Part shown: positions 12,803-21,415 of the stretch, piece by piece
Layout: each line of letters starts with the position of its first letter
How positions within the stretch are numbered: position 1 is the stretch's first letter
Source: Haloechinothrix alba
GTDB lineage: Bacteria; Actinomycetota; Actinomycetes; Mycobacteriales; Pseudonocardiaceae
DNA length: 64,000 nt
NCBI RefSeq assembly: GCF_900188115.1
Contig: NZ_FZNW01000007.1
Span: 1-64,000 of the forward strand
Reading direction: 5' to 3'
Notes under the pieces: model-generated
What the model was told of the DNA's origin: nothing
The model's input: only the letters and a program-made list of their open reading frames with translations
Databases searched by the model: none
Program-made: the position numbers and the translations under genes

Positions 12803-13339
12803 ATGGACGACACACATGAAGTCTCGACCGGTGAACCGTCCGACGGTGCGACCGCGTCCGAGCGGCCGGGCTCGGTGATGCCGCGGCGGGCGGCGATGGC
12901 CGGAGTCGGTGCCATCGCGGTGTCCGGCCTCGCGCTGGCCGGGTGCCAGGTGGAGGACGGCGGCAACGGCGGCGGCGGCGGTGGCAACGGCGACGGTGAC
13001 GGCGGCGACGGTGACGGCGGCAACGGTGACGGCGGCAACGGTGACGGCAGCGGCGAGAGCATCGCGAACACCGACGAGATCCCCGTCGGCGGGGGCGTGG
13101 TGTTCGATGACGAGGGCGTGGTCATCACCCAGCCGACAGAGGGCGAGTTCAAAGGCTTCTCCGCGACGTGCACGCACCAGGGCTGCACCGTCGCCGGCGT
13201 CGCCGACGGGACGATCAACTGCTCCTGCCACGGCAGCAAGTTCTCTATCGAGGACGCCAGCGTCGTCAACGGCCCCGCGGAACGCCCGCTCGACGAGCGC
13301 GCGCTGTCGGTGAACGGCAACTCGCTGACCCTCGGGTAA
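12803..13339 (+). CDS. Rieske 2Fe-2S lipoprotein
   Basis: This 178-residue exported electron-transfer protein has a Tat-like twin arginine (R28-R29, PRRAAMAG) followed by a hydrophobic stretch and the lipobox LAGC with C48. A low-complexity GGNGDG linker (about 53-84) follows. The Rieske domain has CTHQGC (C123, H125, C128) and CSCHGSKF (C140, C142, H143). Cluster ligands are C123/H125 and C140/H143, with C128-C142 as the disulfide. It belongs to the stand-alone arsenite-oxidase-like/QcrA-like Rieske lipoproteins of actinobacteria, with no partner oxidase nearby. The partner is unknown. Confidence 0.92.
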   Translation: MDDTHEVSTGEPSDGATASERPGSVMPRRAAMAGVGAIAVSGLALAGCQVEDGGNGGGGGGNGDGDGGDGDGGNGDGGNGDGSGESIANTDEIPVGGGVVFDDEGVVITQPTEGEFKGFSATCTHQGCTVAGVADGTINCSCHGSKFSIEDASVVNGPAERPLDERALSVNGNSLTLG

Positions 13340-13375
13340 GGCTGCCGCCCCGGCGTGCTGGCTCAGCGCGCCGGC

Positions 13376-14149
13376 TCAGCGTGCCGGGGCCAGATCCGGC
13401 CGCTTGGGCGCGCGCCCGTCGCCGGAGGAGCGGCCCCGCACGCGGCGGCCGATCCACGGGCCGAGGAAGCTCGCCAGCCACCACAGCTCGGTCTTGGTGA
13501 AGTTCAGGGAGCCGGACGAGGGCAGCGGCGGTAGCGGCTCGCGCCAGTCGGCACTGCTTCCGGGCAGGCCGAGCGCGTAGGCCATGCCCGCGGCGATGCG
13601 CTCGTGCCCGAGGGGGCTGGCGTGCAGCCGGTCCGGGCTCCAGATCCGCGGGTCGGTGGTGACGGGGTGGTGGAACGTCTCGAGGATCGCCACGCCATGA
13701 CGGACGGCGGCCTCGTGTATCCGCGCGTTGAGCGACACGACGCGATGGGTCAGCGGTTTCGCGATCGGCACCAGCTTCGCGACGTCGGGGAACGTCAGCG
13801 TGGCGACCGTGGCGCCTGCCCCGGTGAGCGCGGCGAACATGTGTTCCAGTTCGCCTGCCACGGCGTCGGCGTCGAATCCCGGACGCAGCAGGTCGTTCAT
13901 CCCCGCGACCACCGTGGCCAGGTCGGGTTCGAGCGCGAGTGCCGCATCGAGCTGCTCGGCGCGCACCTGGTGGGCGAGGCGGCCCCGGACGGCGAGGTTG
14001 GCGTACTGCAGCTCGGGGTTGAGCTCGGCGAGCTGGCCTGCGAGCCGGTCGGCCCAGCCGCGCAGGCCGCTCTCGTCGTCACCGTCCCACAAGCCTTCGG
14101 TCTGGCTGTCTCCGAGTGCTACGTAACGACCGTAGGTACCGCTACTCAT
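13376..14149 (-). CDS. SGNH/GDSL-family hydrolase
   Basis: This 257-residue protein starts at ATG 14149, placed just before YVALGDSQTEG; the frame upstream looks random. Blocks visible are GDSQTEG with the nucleophile serine, VAGMNDLLRPG with the block-III Asn, and SPDRLHASPLGH with the catalytic Asp-x-x-His. No signal peptide is seen, so it is likely a cytoplasmic esterase/lipase. A short basic C-terminal tail (GRRVRGRSSGDGR) follows. It lies tail to tail with the Rieske gene. Confidence 0.9.
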   Translation of the reverse strand: MSSGTYGRYVALGDSQTEGLWDGDDESGLRGWADRLAGQLAELNPELQYANLAVRGRLAHQVRAEQLDAALALEPDLATVVAGMNDLLRPGFDADAVAGELEHMFAALTGAGATVATLTFPDVAKLVPIAKPLTHRVVSLNARIHEAAVRHGVAILETFHHPVTTDPRIWSPDRLHASPLGHERIAAGMAYALGLPGSSADWREPLPPLPSSGSLNFTKTELWWLASFLGPWIGRRVRGRSSGDGRAPKRPDLAPAR

Positions 14150-14299
14150 GTCGTTCTTTATAGCGGATCCGCATGCGCGGGTCGTAGAAGGTCCACGGTT
14201 ACCCCGCGGAGTCGTCGCTCTCGCGCTCCTGCCCGGCGCGATGCGCTGCCGGTGCGGCACTCAGCCGAGCGATGCAGTGCGCCTGACCCTCGCCGTCGG

Positions 14300-14606
14300 T
14301 CACCACGTCCAGGTCGCTGCCGCCCTGCGGTTCTGGTGCGTGTTCGGGGAGGCCGCGCTGCGCAGCGACATCGGCGGCCTGCGGGTCATGTGCGAGCAAC
14401 TCGCGCATCTGATCCACGTGAACCGGTCGATGGAGAACGTGGTGATGCATGTACTGCCGCTGGCCTCGGGGCCGCACGCATTCACGTCCATGACAGCCAC
14501 GTTGTACGGGTTCCCACCTCCGGCGACGAGCGTGCTTGTGATCGGGAGCGATGCCGGGAACTTCACCGACCCGGACGGGTTCGTATGGGAGGCCGCATCG
14601 CGCTGA
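14300..14606 (+). pseudogene. remnant of an XRE/DUF5753 regulator
   Basis: The frame shows the core of the DUF5753 domain found C-terminal to XRE helix-turn-helix domains in actinobacteria: FWCVFGEAALRSDIGG, then VMCEQLAHLI and NVVMHVLPLASGPHAF. The N-terminal HTH and the first half of DUF5753 are missing, and the end is degenerate (SVLVIGSDAGNFTD). Intact proteins are about 280 residues. It is a decayed gene. Before and after it (14150-14300, 14607-14775) nothing else is recognisable. Confidence 0.65.
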
Positions 14607-14775
14607 GCCGGGCGACACGCCGGTGCCGTCATCCCACCGCGCCATGCCAGGACGACATGGGACTCGACCGCCGAGACAACGGCCTTCCGCATGAAGTGCG
14701 GGCTACAATGCTCGCGTCGGCACGCTCGTGAAGCTTCTCGCCAACTGTCACGGAACTCATTCAGGACGTAATCCC

Positions 14776-15204
14776 ATGACCGATCACAAGAAGGACGACG
14801 CGACACCGAAGCTGCTCTCGGGCGGCAACCCGCAGATCCCCAAGGGCGATGGAGACGGCCCGGTGCAGGACTACATCGCTGCCATGCCCGGCTGGAAACG
14901 AGACGTCGGGCGACGCCTCGATGACCTCGTCGTGCGCACGGTCCCCGGTGTGCGTAAGGCCGTGAAATGGAATCAACCGTTCTACGGTACCGAGGGCGAT
15001 GGCTGGTTCCTGTCGTTCCGCTGCTACACACGCTACGTGCAGCTGCAGTTCTTCAGAGGGACATCGCTCGATCCCGTGCCGCCGAAGGCGTCCAAGCACG
15101 ACGAGGTGCGCTACCTCGACATCCACGAAGACGATGGCCTGGACGAGGACCGACTCCGAACGTGGATCGAGCAGGCCAGCAATCTGCCGGGCGAGAAGAT
15201 GTGA
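14776..15204 (+). CDS. DUF1801 (YdhG-like) protein
   Basis: This 142-residue protein of the DUF1801 fold, related to the frataxin-like YdhG/YdeI family, starts at ATG 14776 (AGGA upstream); an in-frame ATG at 14728 has no ribosome site. Family features are VQDYIAAMPGWKRDVGRRLD, VRKAVKWNQPFYG and GWFLSFRCYTRYVQLQFFRG. The biochemical role of this family is not established; iron handling has been proposed. It sits 12 bp before the decarboxylase gene and may be co-transcribed with it. Confidence 0.85.
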   Translation: MTDHKKDDATPKLLSGGNPQIPKGDGDGPVQDYIAAMPGWKRDVGRRLDDLVVRTVPGVRKAVKWNQPFYGTEGDGWFLSFRCYTRYVQLQFFRGTSLDPVPPKASKHDEVRYLDIHEDDGLDEDRLRTWIEQASNLPGEKM

Positions 15205-15216
15205 CGTCGCCCCGCC

Positions 15217-16581
15217 ATGACTGAATTGCGGGACCTGCTGGCACGCACGACCGAACACGCGCTCACCTACCTCGATGGCGCGAGTGACCGGCCGGTGAGG
15301 CGCCAGGTATCGGCCGGTGAGCTGGTCGCCGCGCTCGGTGGCCCGGTACCCGAACGACCCAGCGACCCCGCCGAGGTCGTCGACGAGCTGGCCCGCGCCG
15401 TGGACCCCGGCCTGGTGGTGACCAACGCCGGACGCTACTTCGGGTTCGTGGAAGGTGGCGTCGTGCCCGCCTCGCTCGCGGCCGACTGGCTCACTTCGGT
15501 CTGGGACCAGAACCCGGCGTTCTCGGCACTCTCGCCTGCCGCGACCGCCGCCGAGGAGGTCTGCCGCGGCTGGCTGTGCGAGCTGCTCAGCCTGCCCGGG
15601 ACCGCGTCGGCCGGGTTCACCAGCGGCGCGCAGCTGGCCAACCTGACCGGACTGGCCGCGGGGCGGCATCACGTACTGCGCGCCGCCGGGTGGGACGTCG
15701 AGGCGGACGGCCTGTTCGGCGCGCCTGCCGTGACGGTGCTTGCCGGACAGGAACGGCACGCCACGGTGGACCGGGCGCTGCGCTTCCTCGGGTTCGGCAC
15801 GCGAAGCATCACCCCGGTCCCCGTCGACGACCAGGGACGCATGCGCCCCGACGAGCTCGAGCGCGCCCTCGGCCGCGGTCCGGCGATCGTGTGCGCGCAG
15901 GCGGGCAACGTGAACACCGGCGCGGCCGACCCGCTGCGCCGTATCGGCGAGCTCACCCGCGCGCACGACACGTGGCTGCACGTGGACGGTGCGTTCGGGC
16001 TGTGGGCAGCGGCCGTGCCGGAGCTCGCCCACCTGACCGACGGCGCGGAGCTCGCCGACTCTTGGGCCGTGGACGGGCACAAGTGGCTCAACGTGCCCTA
16101 CGACTGCGGAATCGTCCTCTGCGCGCATCCGGACAGCCACCGTGCCGCGATGGGCCTGTCAGCCGCGTACCTGGCCCGCGGCGGTGGCCGGGACGGCAGC
16201 GACTGGTCCCCGGAGAGCTCGCGGCGGGCGCGGGTGTTCGCGGTATGGGCCGCGCTGCGTTCCCTTGGACGCTCCGGTGTCGCCGAGATGGTGCGTACGT
16301 GCTGCGCGCACGCGCGCCGCTGCGCCGAGCTGCTGGCGAGCTACGAGGGCATCACCGTGCTCAACGATGTCGTGCTCAACCAGGTCCTGATCCGGGTCGG
16401 TGACGACGACGCGCGCACCAGGGCCGTCGCCGAGGCGGTGCAGGTCGAGGGGGCCACGTGGCTGGGCACGACGACCTGGCGAGGCAGCACGGCGATCCGT
16501 ATCAGCGTCTCCGACCACGCGACCACGCACGAACACATCGACGAGGCCGTGCGCGCGGTGCTCCGCGCGGCACGCGGGTGA
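15217..16581 (+). CDS. PLP-dependent group II decarboxylase
   Basis: This 454-residue fold-type I PLP enzyme is of the aromatic-L-amino-acid/glutamate decarboxylase group. GYVEGG-like early motifs (GRYFGFVEGG), FTSGAQLANLTGL and HVDGAFGLWAAA precede the PLP lysine in VDGHKWLNVPYDCG. A C-terminal domain typical of the family follows. Length is usual. The exact substrate (tyrosine, tryptophan, DOPA or other) cannot be read from the sequence. It converges on the CoA-binding gene with a 4-bp gap. Confidence 0.9.
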   Translation: MTELRDLLARTTEHALTYLDGASDRPVRRQVSAGELVAALGGPVPERPSDPAEVVDELARAVDPGLVVTNAGRYFGFVEGGVVPASLAADWLTSVWDQNPAFSALSPAATAAEEVCRGWLCELLSLPGTASAGFTSGAQLANLTGLAAGRHHVLRAAGWDVEADGLFGAPAVTVLAGQERHATVDRALRFLGFGTRSITPVPVDDQGRMRPDELERALGRGPAIVCAQAGNVNTGAADPLRRIGELTRAHDTWLHVDGAFGLWAAAVPELAHLTDGAELADSWAVDGHKWLNVPYDCGIVLCAHPDSHRAAMGLSAAYLARGGGRDGSDWSPESSRRARVFAVWAALRSLGRSGVAEMVRTCCAHARRCAELLASYEGITVLNDVVLNQVLIRVGDDDARTRAVAEAVQVEGATWLGTTTWRGSTAIRISVSDHATTHEHIDEAVRAVLRAARG

Positions 16582-16585
16582 GCCG

Positions 16586-17017
16586 TCAGCCGGCTGCCCG
16601 GTGCCGCGGCCACTCGATGGCGGGGCACCGGTCCATCACCATCGACAACCCCGCCTCCGTGGTGCGCCGGAACGCGGCCTCGTCGACCACCCCCAGCTGG
16701 AACCACACCGCACGCGCGCCGATGCGGACGGCCTCGTCGGCGAACGCGCCCGCCGCCGCGGAGTTGCGGAAGACATCGACGCAGTCCACCGGGAACGGGA
16801 TGTCCGCCAGGCTCGCGTAACCCCGCTCGCCGTGCACGCTCGCCGCGCTCGGGTGCACGGGGACGACGTGCTTGCCGTGCCGCAGCAGGAAACTCGCGAC
16901 GCCGTAGGCGGGCCGGTCGGGGTTGTCGCCCAGCCCGACGATGGCCCAGGTGTGGCATTCGGTCAGTACCGACCGGATCGTGTCCGGATCGGCCCAAGGG
17001 GTCGTGTCGTCCCGCAC
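16586..17017 (-). CDS. CoA-binding domain protein (YccU-like)
   Basis: This 143-residue stand-alone Rossmann CoA-binding domain starts at GTG 17017, just upstream of DDTTPWADPDTIRSVL; the longer frame to 17188 overlaps the divergent promoter region. Motifs are WAIVGLGDNPDRPAYGVA, GKHVVPVHPS, DCVDVFRNS and GARAVWFQLGVVDE, as in the succinyl-CoA-synthetase-like CoA_binding_2 proteins. The function of the stand-alone family is unclear; CoA-linked regulation has been suggested. Confidence 0.9.
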   Translation of the reverse strand: MRDDTTPWADPDTIRSVLTECHTWAIVGLGDNPDRPAYGVASFLLRHGKHVVPVHPSAASVHGERGYASLADIPFPVDCVDVFRNSAAAGAFADEAVRIGARAVWFQLGVVDEAAFRRTTEAGLSMVMDRCPAIEWPRHRAAG

Positions 17018-17139
17018 AGCCCGACCCTGACATGCGGGCCGGTTGTGTGGCACCCCGGGGGGTGCTAACGTCGCAATCCAGATACTATCGGTATGTGAAC
17101 TTGGCAGGTACTCGGCTTCCGAACCGGTAAGGAGAGGCG

Positions 17140-18660
17140 ATGGCACGCGCGAGGAACACAGCGGGCTCCGGCCCCGACGCCGAGCCACGGGAGATCGACG
17201 TCGTGGTGGTCGGCGCGGGCGCGTCCGGGATCGGGGCGGCGATCCGGCTGCTGCGGGAGAACATCACCGACTTCGTGGTGCTGGAGAAGGCCGGCGATCT
17301 CGGCGGCACGTGGCGGGACAACACCTACCCCGGCTGCGCGTGCGACGTGCCCTCGGCGCTGTACTCGTACTCGTTCGCGCCGAACCCGGGCTGGAGCCGG
17401 GTGTTCGCCACCCAGCCGGAGATCCGTACCTACCTCCGCGACGTGGCCGAACGTCACGGAGTCGGCCGCTACACCCGGTTCGGCGCCGAGGTCACCGACG
17501 CGCGCTGGGAGGAGGCGGCCGGCCGCTGGCGCGTCAGCAGCACGACGGGCGAGTTCCGCGCGCGCGTCCTCATCGCCGGTGCCGGCCCCTGGCACGAACC
17601 CCGGATACCCGAGATCGACGGGCTGGCCGGGTTCCCGGGCGCGGTGTTCCACTCCTCGCGGTGGGCACACGACGTCGACCTGACCGGCAAGCGGGTCGCG
17701 GTGGTCGGCACCGGAGCATCGGCCGTGCAATTCGTACCCGAGATCCAGCCCGAGGTCGCGAGCCTGCACCTGTTCCAGCGAACAGCCCAGTGGGTGCTAC
17801 CGAAACCCGACAGGGAGCTCACGGAAGCCGAACGGTGGGTGCTGCGCCGCGTACCCGGTGCGCAGCGAGCGCTACGCGCCGCGGAGTACGGGCTCATGGA
17901 GGCGCTGGGAGTGGGCTTTCGTCACCCGTGGATCCTGCGCCTCGTGCAGCGGGTCGGGCTGTGGCACCTGCGCAGGACCGTGCGCGACGCGGGACTGCGC
18001 GCGGCGCTGACCCCGAACTACACGCTCGGGTGCAAGCGCCTGCTGATGTCCAACACCTACTACCCGGCCCTCGCGCGCCCCAACGTGCGGGTGCACCCCA
18101 CGGCACTGCGCGAGGTGCGGGGCAGCACCGTCGTCGGTGCGGACGGCTCCCGCGCGGAGGTGGACGCCATCATCTTCGGCACCGGGTTCCACATGCTCGA
18201 CATGCCGGTCGCCGAGAAGGTCTTCGACGGGCACGGCAGGAGCCTCGCCGAGCGTTGGCAGGGCAGCCCGCAGGCGTATCTCGGCACGACCGTGAGCGGC
18301 TTCCCGAACGCGTTCCTGCTGCTCGGGCCGAGCCTCGGCACCGGGCACTCCTCGGCATTCACGATCCTCGAGGCGCAGCTGGACTACATGATCGACTCCG
18401 TGCGCAGGATCCTCGGCAACGGCTGGTCGTCGGTGGACGTGCGGCCGGAGGTGCAGGACAGGTTCAACGCCGAGGTGCAGCGGGCGCTGCAGGGCACGGT
18501 GTACAACGCGGGTGGCTGCTCGAGCTACTACCTCGATGCCAACGGCCGCAACAGCTTCAACTGGCCGTGGTCCACGCCCCGGTTGCGCAGGACCATCCGC
18601 GCGTTCGACCCCGCCGACTACACGATCCGCCACCGCGACACCACGGGGGCAGCGCGATGA
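17140..18660 (+). CDS. flavin-containing (Baeyer-Villiger-type) monooxygenase
   Basis: This 506-residue class B flavoprotein monooxygenase uses NADPH and O2 to oxidise ketones or heteroatoms. The FAD Rossmann motif VVVGAGASGIGAA lies at about 21-33, with DLGGTWRDNTYPGC after it. The type-I BVMO fingerprint FPGAVFHSSRWAHD lies near 163-176, and the NADPH motif VAVVGTGASAVQF near 187-199. The start at ATG 17140 has AAGGAGAG. A short ATAC-TATCG-GTAT inverted repeat about 50 bp upstream could be a regulator site. It is followed with a 4-bp overlap by a decayed SDR, so the original operon paired the two oxidoreductases. Confidence 0.92.
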   Translation: MARARNTAGSGPDAEPREIDVVVVGAGASGIGAAIRLLRENITDFVVLEKAGDLGGTWRDNTYPGCACDVPSALYSYSFAPNPGWSRVFATQPEIRTYLRDVAERHGVGRYTRFGAEVTDARWEEAAGRWRVSSTTGEFRARVLIAGAGPWHEPRIPEIDGLAGFPGAVFHSSRWAHDVDLTGKRVAVVGTGASAVQFVPEIQPEVASLHLFQRTAQWVLPKPDRELTEAERWVLRRVPGAQRALRAAEYGLMEALGVGFRHPWILRLVQRVGLWHLRRTVRDAGLRAALTPNYTLGCKRLLMSNTYYPALARPNVRVHPTALREVRGSTVVGADGSRAEVDAIIFGTGFHMLDMPVAEKVFDGHGRSLAERWQGSPQAYLGTTVSGFPNAFLLLGPSLGTGHSSAFTILEAQLDYMIDSVRRILGNGWSSVDVRPEVQDRFNAEVQRALQGTVYNAGGCSSYYLDANGRNSFNWPWSTPRLRRTIRAFDPADYTIRHRDTTGAAR

Positions 18661-18980
18661 CCGGCATGCGGGGCCGGGGTTACCCGGTGATCGACCTTCC
18701 CGGTGCGCCGTGCGGAACACGAGATCGGTGACGGGGCGCGCGCCTACCGGGTGGACGTTCGGGTCAACAACGCGGGCGCGATGCCGCTCGGCGGGTTCGT
18801 CGACGAGGCGGACGAGGTCAGCAGGACGACGTCGGACATGAACGTGTGGGGTCCGCTGCGCGGGCTCGGCGGTGACGACCGTGTCCTGACCTCCATCGAC
18901 CCCGCAGGCCGTGCCGCCGATGAGCGCCGCATCGCCCGGCAGGCGGCGCCCCCAGGGGAGCAGCCTCCCACCGCGGCGTA
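18657..18980 (+). pseudogene. decayed short-chain dehydrogenase
   Basis: An ATGA overlap with the monooxygenase stop begins a frame (MTGMRGRGYPVIDLPGAP) that resembles an SDR N-terminus. It then stops, and in another frame VRVNNAGAMPLGGFVDEADE appears at about 18754-18813, followed by MNVWGPLRG. NNAG plus MNVWG are SDR landmarks normally about 90 and 110 residues into a 270-residue protein. Here the intervening parts and the catalytic S-Y-K region are lost. Frameshifts and deletions make this non-functional. Confidence 0.7.
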
Positions 18981-18990
18981 GCCGGGCCAG

Positions 18991-19875
18991 TTACCCGCCG
19001 AGCAGTGCGCCGGTGGTGTCCAGCACGCCCCCGACGACGCCCTCGACCGGGTCGAGCAGCGAGCTGTCCTCGTCCTCGTTCCCGTCCTTGTCGCCGTCGC
19101 CGTCCTGGGTCCCGTCGTCACTGCCGCTGTCCGTACTGCCGTCCGAGTCACCGTCGCCGGTGGAGTCGTCGACCGTGCCGGACCGCGCACCCGAGTCGGC
19201 GTCATCCTCCGACTGCGTGGTCGAGGTGGGCTGCGCGGACCGCGTGGTGGTGCCGGATGCCGTGTCACCGCCCGAGGTCGACGAAGCGGTGTCCCGCTCG
19301 TCGCCCTGCCGCTCACTGGCGCCCTGCACGCCGTGTGCACCGGTGTTGCTGGACGAGGTCGTCTCCATGGCGACCGAGGCGGTCGTGATGTCACCACCGT
19401 CCGGCTCGAGGATGTGCGGCTGCGTCGAGTCCGACGAGCCGGTCGCACGGTCATCGGTCTCCGGGGACAGGGCCGTTGTCGGCTTGAGCGCGACGAGCCC
19501 CGCGAGGGTCAACCCGCACAGGACCGCTGCACTGCCGACGGTCGCTCCGCGGAAGTGGCTCTTATGGCCCTCACCGGCTTCCGTGCTGTCCGGGATCCGC
19601 GCGGCGGTCGCCTGCGTGGCGACCTTGCCCAGCGACTGTGCCGACGCCGGGAAGCTCGTTCCGGTGCTTGTCGCGGGGGCCGTACTGCCGGCGCGCGTGC
19701 CGGAGGATCCCTCCCGCCGGAGCAGCTCCGCGACCGGCACGACGGATGCCTGCTCGCCCTCGTGCGCGTCCGGCCTCACTCGGTCCGGGGAAGCGTCCCC
19801 GCGGCTTTCCCGAGCCACGAGCTCGGCGACCGTGCGTGGATTCTCTGCGTTGCGCCGACTACGTCCCGTGCTCAT
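18991..19875 (-). CDS. single-pass membrane protein with Asp/Ser/Gly-rich tail
   Basis: This 294-residue protein has a hydrophilic N-terminus (1-110) with RTVAELVARESRG, a short conserved-looking motif near residues 14-26. One membrane helix follows (VGSAAVLCGLTLAGLVAL, about 112-130). The long exterior region is low-complexity in D, S, T and G (about 190-275, DSTGDGDSDGSTDSGSDDG), and the protein ends hydrophobic (VVGGVLDTTGALLGG). The acidic low-complexity tail suggests a cell-surface or secreted-side tether. I do not recognise a family. The 190-bp gap upstream shows no clear site. Confidence 0.7.
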   Translation of the reverse strand: MSTGRSRRNAENPRTVAELVARESRGDASPDRVRPDAHEGEQASVVPVAELLRREGSSGTRAGSTAPATSTGTSFPASAQSLGKVATQATAARIPDSTEAGEGHKSHFRGATVGSAAVLCGLTLAGLVALKPTTALSPETDDRATGSSDSTQPHILEPDGGDITTASVAMETTSSSNTGAHGVQGASERQGDERDTASSTSGGDTASGTTTRSAQPTSTTQSEDDADSGARSGTVDDSTGDGDSDGSTDSGSDDGTQDGDGDKDGNEDEDSSLLDPVEGVVGGVLDTTGALLGG

Positions 19876-20067
19876 CGTGTCGCTCGAACCTCTCGCGTCG
19901 TGGCGCGCCAGGGACCCCGGCTGGCGCGAACTGTCACTCTTCGCGTTCCCAATGGTTCGACATACTACCCGTTCAGGTGATTATGCCAAGAGCCGGTGGG
20001 TGATCTCCGTTGATCATGAGGCGTCACCTACGTCACAGCTACCCGTGACAGGCGACGTAGGTACTGG

Positions 20068-21336
20068 TTACACGGCGAGGATGCCGAGCGCCATCGGCAG
20101 GTAGATCAGCACGAGCGCCTGCATCTCGCCGATGACGCCACCGAGCACGGCCCCGACCATCACCGCGGTCTTCTCGTCCTCCTTGAACGCGGGCCGGATG
20201 ATCTGCTCGAACTGTCCGGAGGTGAGCACCTTCATCCGTTCGGCGATGGTGTTGCGGATGTCCAGCGCCTGCTCGGTGTAGGCGAACATGCTCCGTGCCG
20301 TCTCGGGCGCCGTGCGCAGCACGCGGGCCGTCGCGTCCTGCTTGAGCTCCTGGAAGCGCCGCCCGCCCACCGCGAGGATCACCAGCGGCTTGGCGATACC
20401 CGCCTGCTCGTCGATGGTGCGCCGCACCTCGCGCTGCACGATCGCGACGAGCTTGTCGGACTTGGGGCCGGAGAGCATCCCCTCGAAGAGGTTTCGCGGG
20501 GTGAGGATCTCCTTGGCGATCAGGTCGCCGTACCGGACGCCGACCTCCGCCCTGCGCCGCTGGAACTTGCCGTGCAGGCGGATCCCGAGGAAGCGCTTCT
20601 CCTCACGGGGCAGGAACAGCATGTTCAGCGCGAGGTAGTCGGTGACCCATCCGGTGACGAACCCGAAGATCGGCATCACGAGCGGGCTCTTGGTCAGCCC
20701 CCAGGCCACGGCCTGGATGACGCCGATCGCCGCACCGAAGTAGATGCCGGAGCGTACGATGAACCGCAGCTCCGGCTCGGCGACATCACGGATGAGGCGG
20801 TTGAGCAGCTCCTTGTCGCGCACCAGGTTGGAAACCACCATGTGCCGCACGTCGACCACCGCGTGGACATCGCTGGTGACCTCCATGGCCAGTTGCTTGA
20901 CCACCTTCGGCGCTTCGGCCTGCACCCGCCGGACGAGCAGCGCGCGTGCCGGCTCGGGAAGCGAGTCCCAGAGTCCCGGCTGGTACTCGGAGAGCAACTC
21001 CCGCGCGAGATCCTCGACGGCCTCGTCCAGCGGCCCGGCGAGCTCGTCGACCAGCTCGTCGGGGTCGATGCGGCTCATCAGTTCCTGCAGGTCGATCAGC
21101 CCGGACGTCATGGTGTCGTAGGCGATCGCGGCCATCTTGCCCGCGCGTGCCGGGATCATGCCCTGCCAGCCGAGGAACGGGCGGATGCCGCGGTACTCCA
21201 GCGGTTCGAAGAGCATCCGCACGGCAAGCAGCTTGGTCAGGTACCCGATCACGGCGGCCATGACCGGCATCGCCGCGTACACCCACCAGTACTCGACGAT
21301 GTCGGCGAGAACAGCGTCGACCGTTCCGGACCCCAC
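20068..21336 (-). CDS. DUF445 family membrane protein
   Basis: This 422-residue protein starts at GTG 21336 with AGGGGAG upstream. It follows the DUF445 layout: an N-terminal membrane segment (AAMPVMAAVIGYLTKLLAVR), FLGWQGMIPARAGKMA, a long helical middle, a second membrane hairpin (about 225-255, GVIQAVAWGLTKSPLVMPIF), RRRAEVGVRYGDLIAKEILT, and a C-terminal membrane helix (MVGAVLGGVIGEMQALVLIY). The molecular function of DUF445 proteins is unknown. A clear paralogue is at 43827-45059. It lies downstream of the TetR gene on the same strand with a 79-bp gap. Confidence 0.88.
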   Translation of the reverse strand: MGSGTVDAVLADIVEYWWVYAAMPVMAAVIGYLTKLLAVRMLFEPLEYRGIRPFLGWQGMIPARAGKMAAIAYDTMTSGLIDLQELMSRIDPDELVDELAGPLDEAVEDLARELLSEYQPGLWDSLPEPARALLVRRVQAEAPKVVKQLAMEVTSDVHAVVDVRHMVVSNLVRDKELLNRLIRDVAEPELRFIVRSGIYFGAAIGVIQAVAWGLTKSPLVMPIFGFVTGWVTDYLALNMLFLPREEKRFLGIRLHGKFQRRRAEVGVRYGDLIAKEILTPRNLFEGMLSGPKSDKLVAIVQREVRRTIDEQAGIAKPLVILAVGGRRFQELKQDATARVLRTAPETARSMFAYTEQALDIRNTIAERMKVLTSGQFEQIIRPAFKEDEKTAVMVGAVLGGVIGEMQALVLIYLPMALGILAV

Positions 21337-21415
21337 TACGCGCTCCCCTCTCTCACCGGCCGGTGGTCACGGCGTCCGGTGGGGGACCGCTGTGTCGGGG
21401 GAGCCTGCAATCGCA

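Noticed and set aside
12961-13050. GGNGDG-encoding repeats as a CRISPR or minisatellite system
   Set aside because: They are in-frame low-complexity linker codons of the Rieske lipoprotein; no spacers or cas genes exist anywhere in the window.
13604-14731. 375-codon plus-strand frame over the SGNH hydrolase
   Set aside because: It is antisense to a gene with clear catalytic motifs, and only the DUF5753 remnant in another frame has any similarity.
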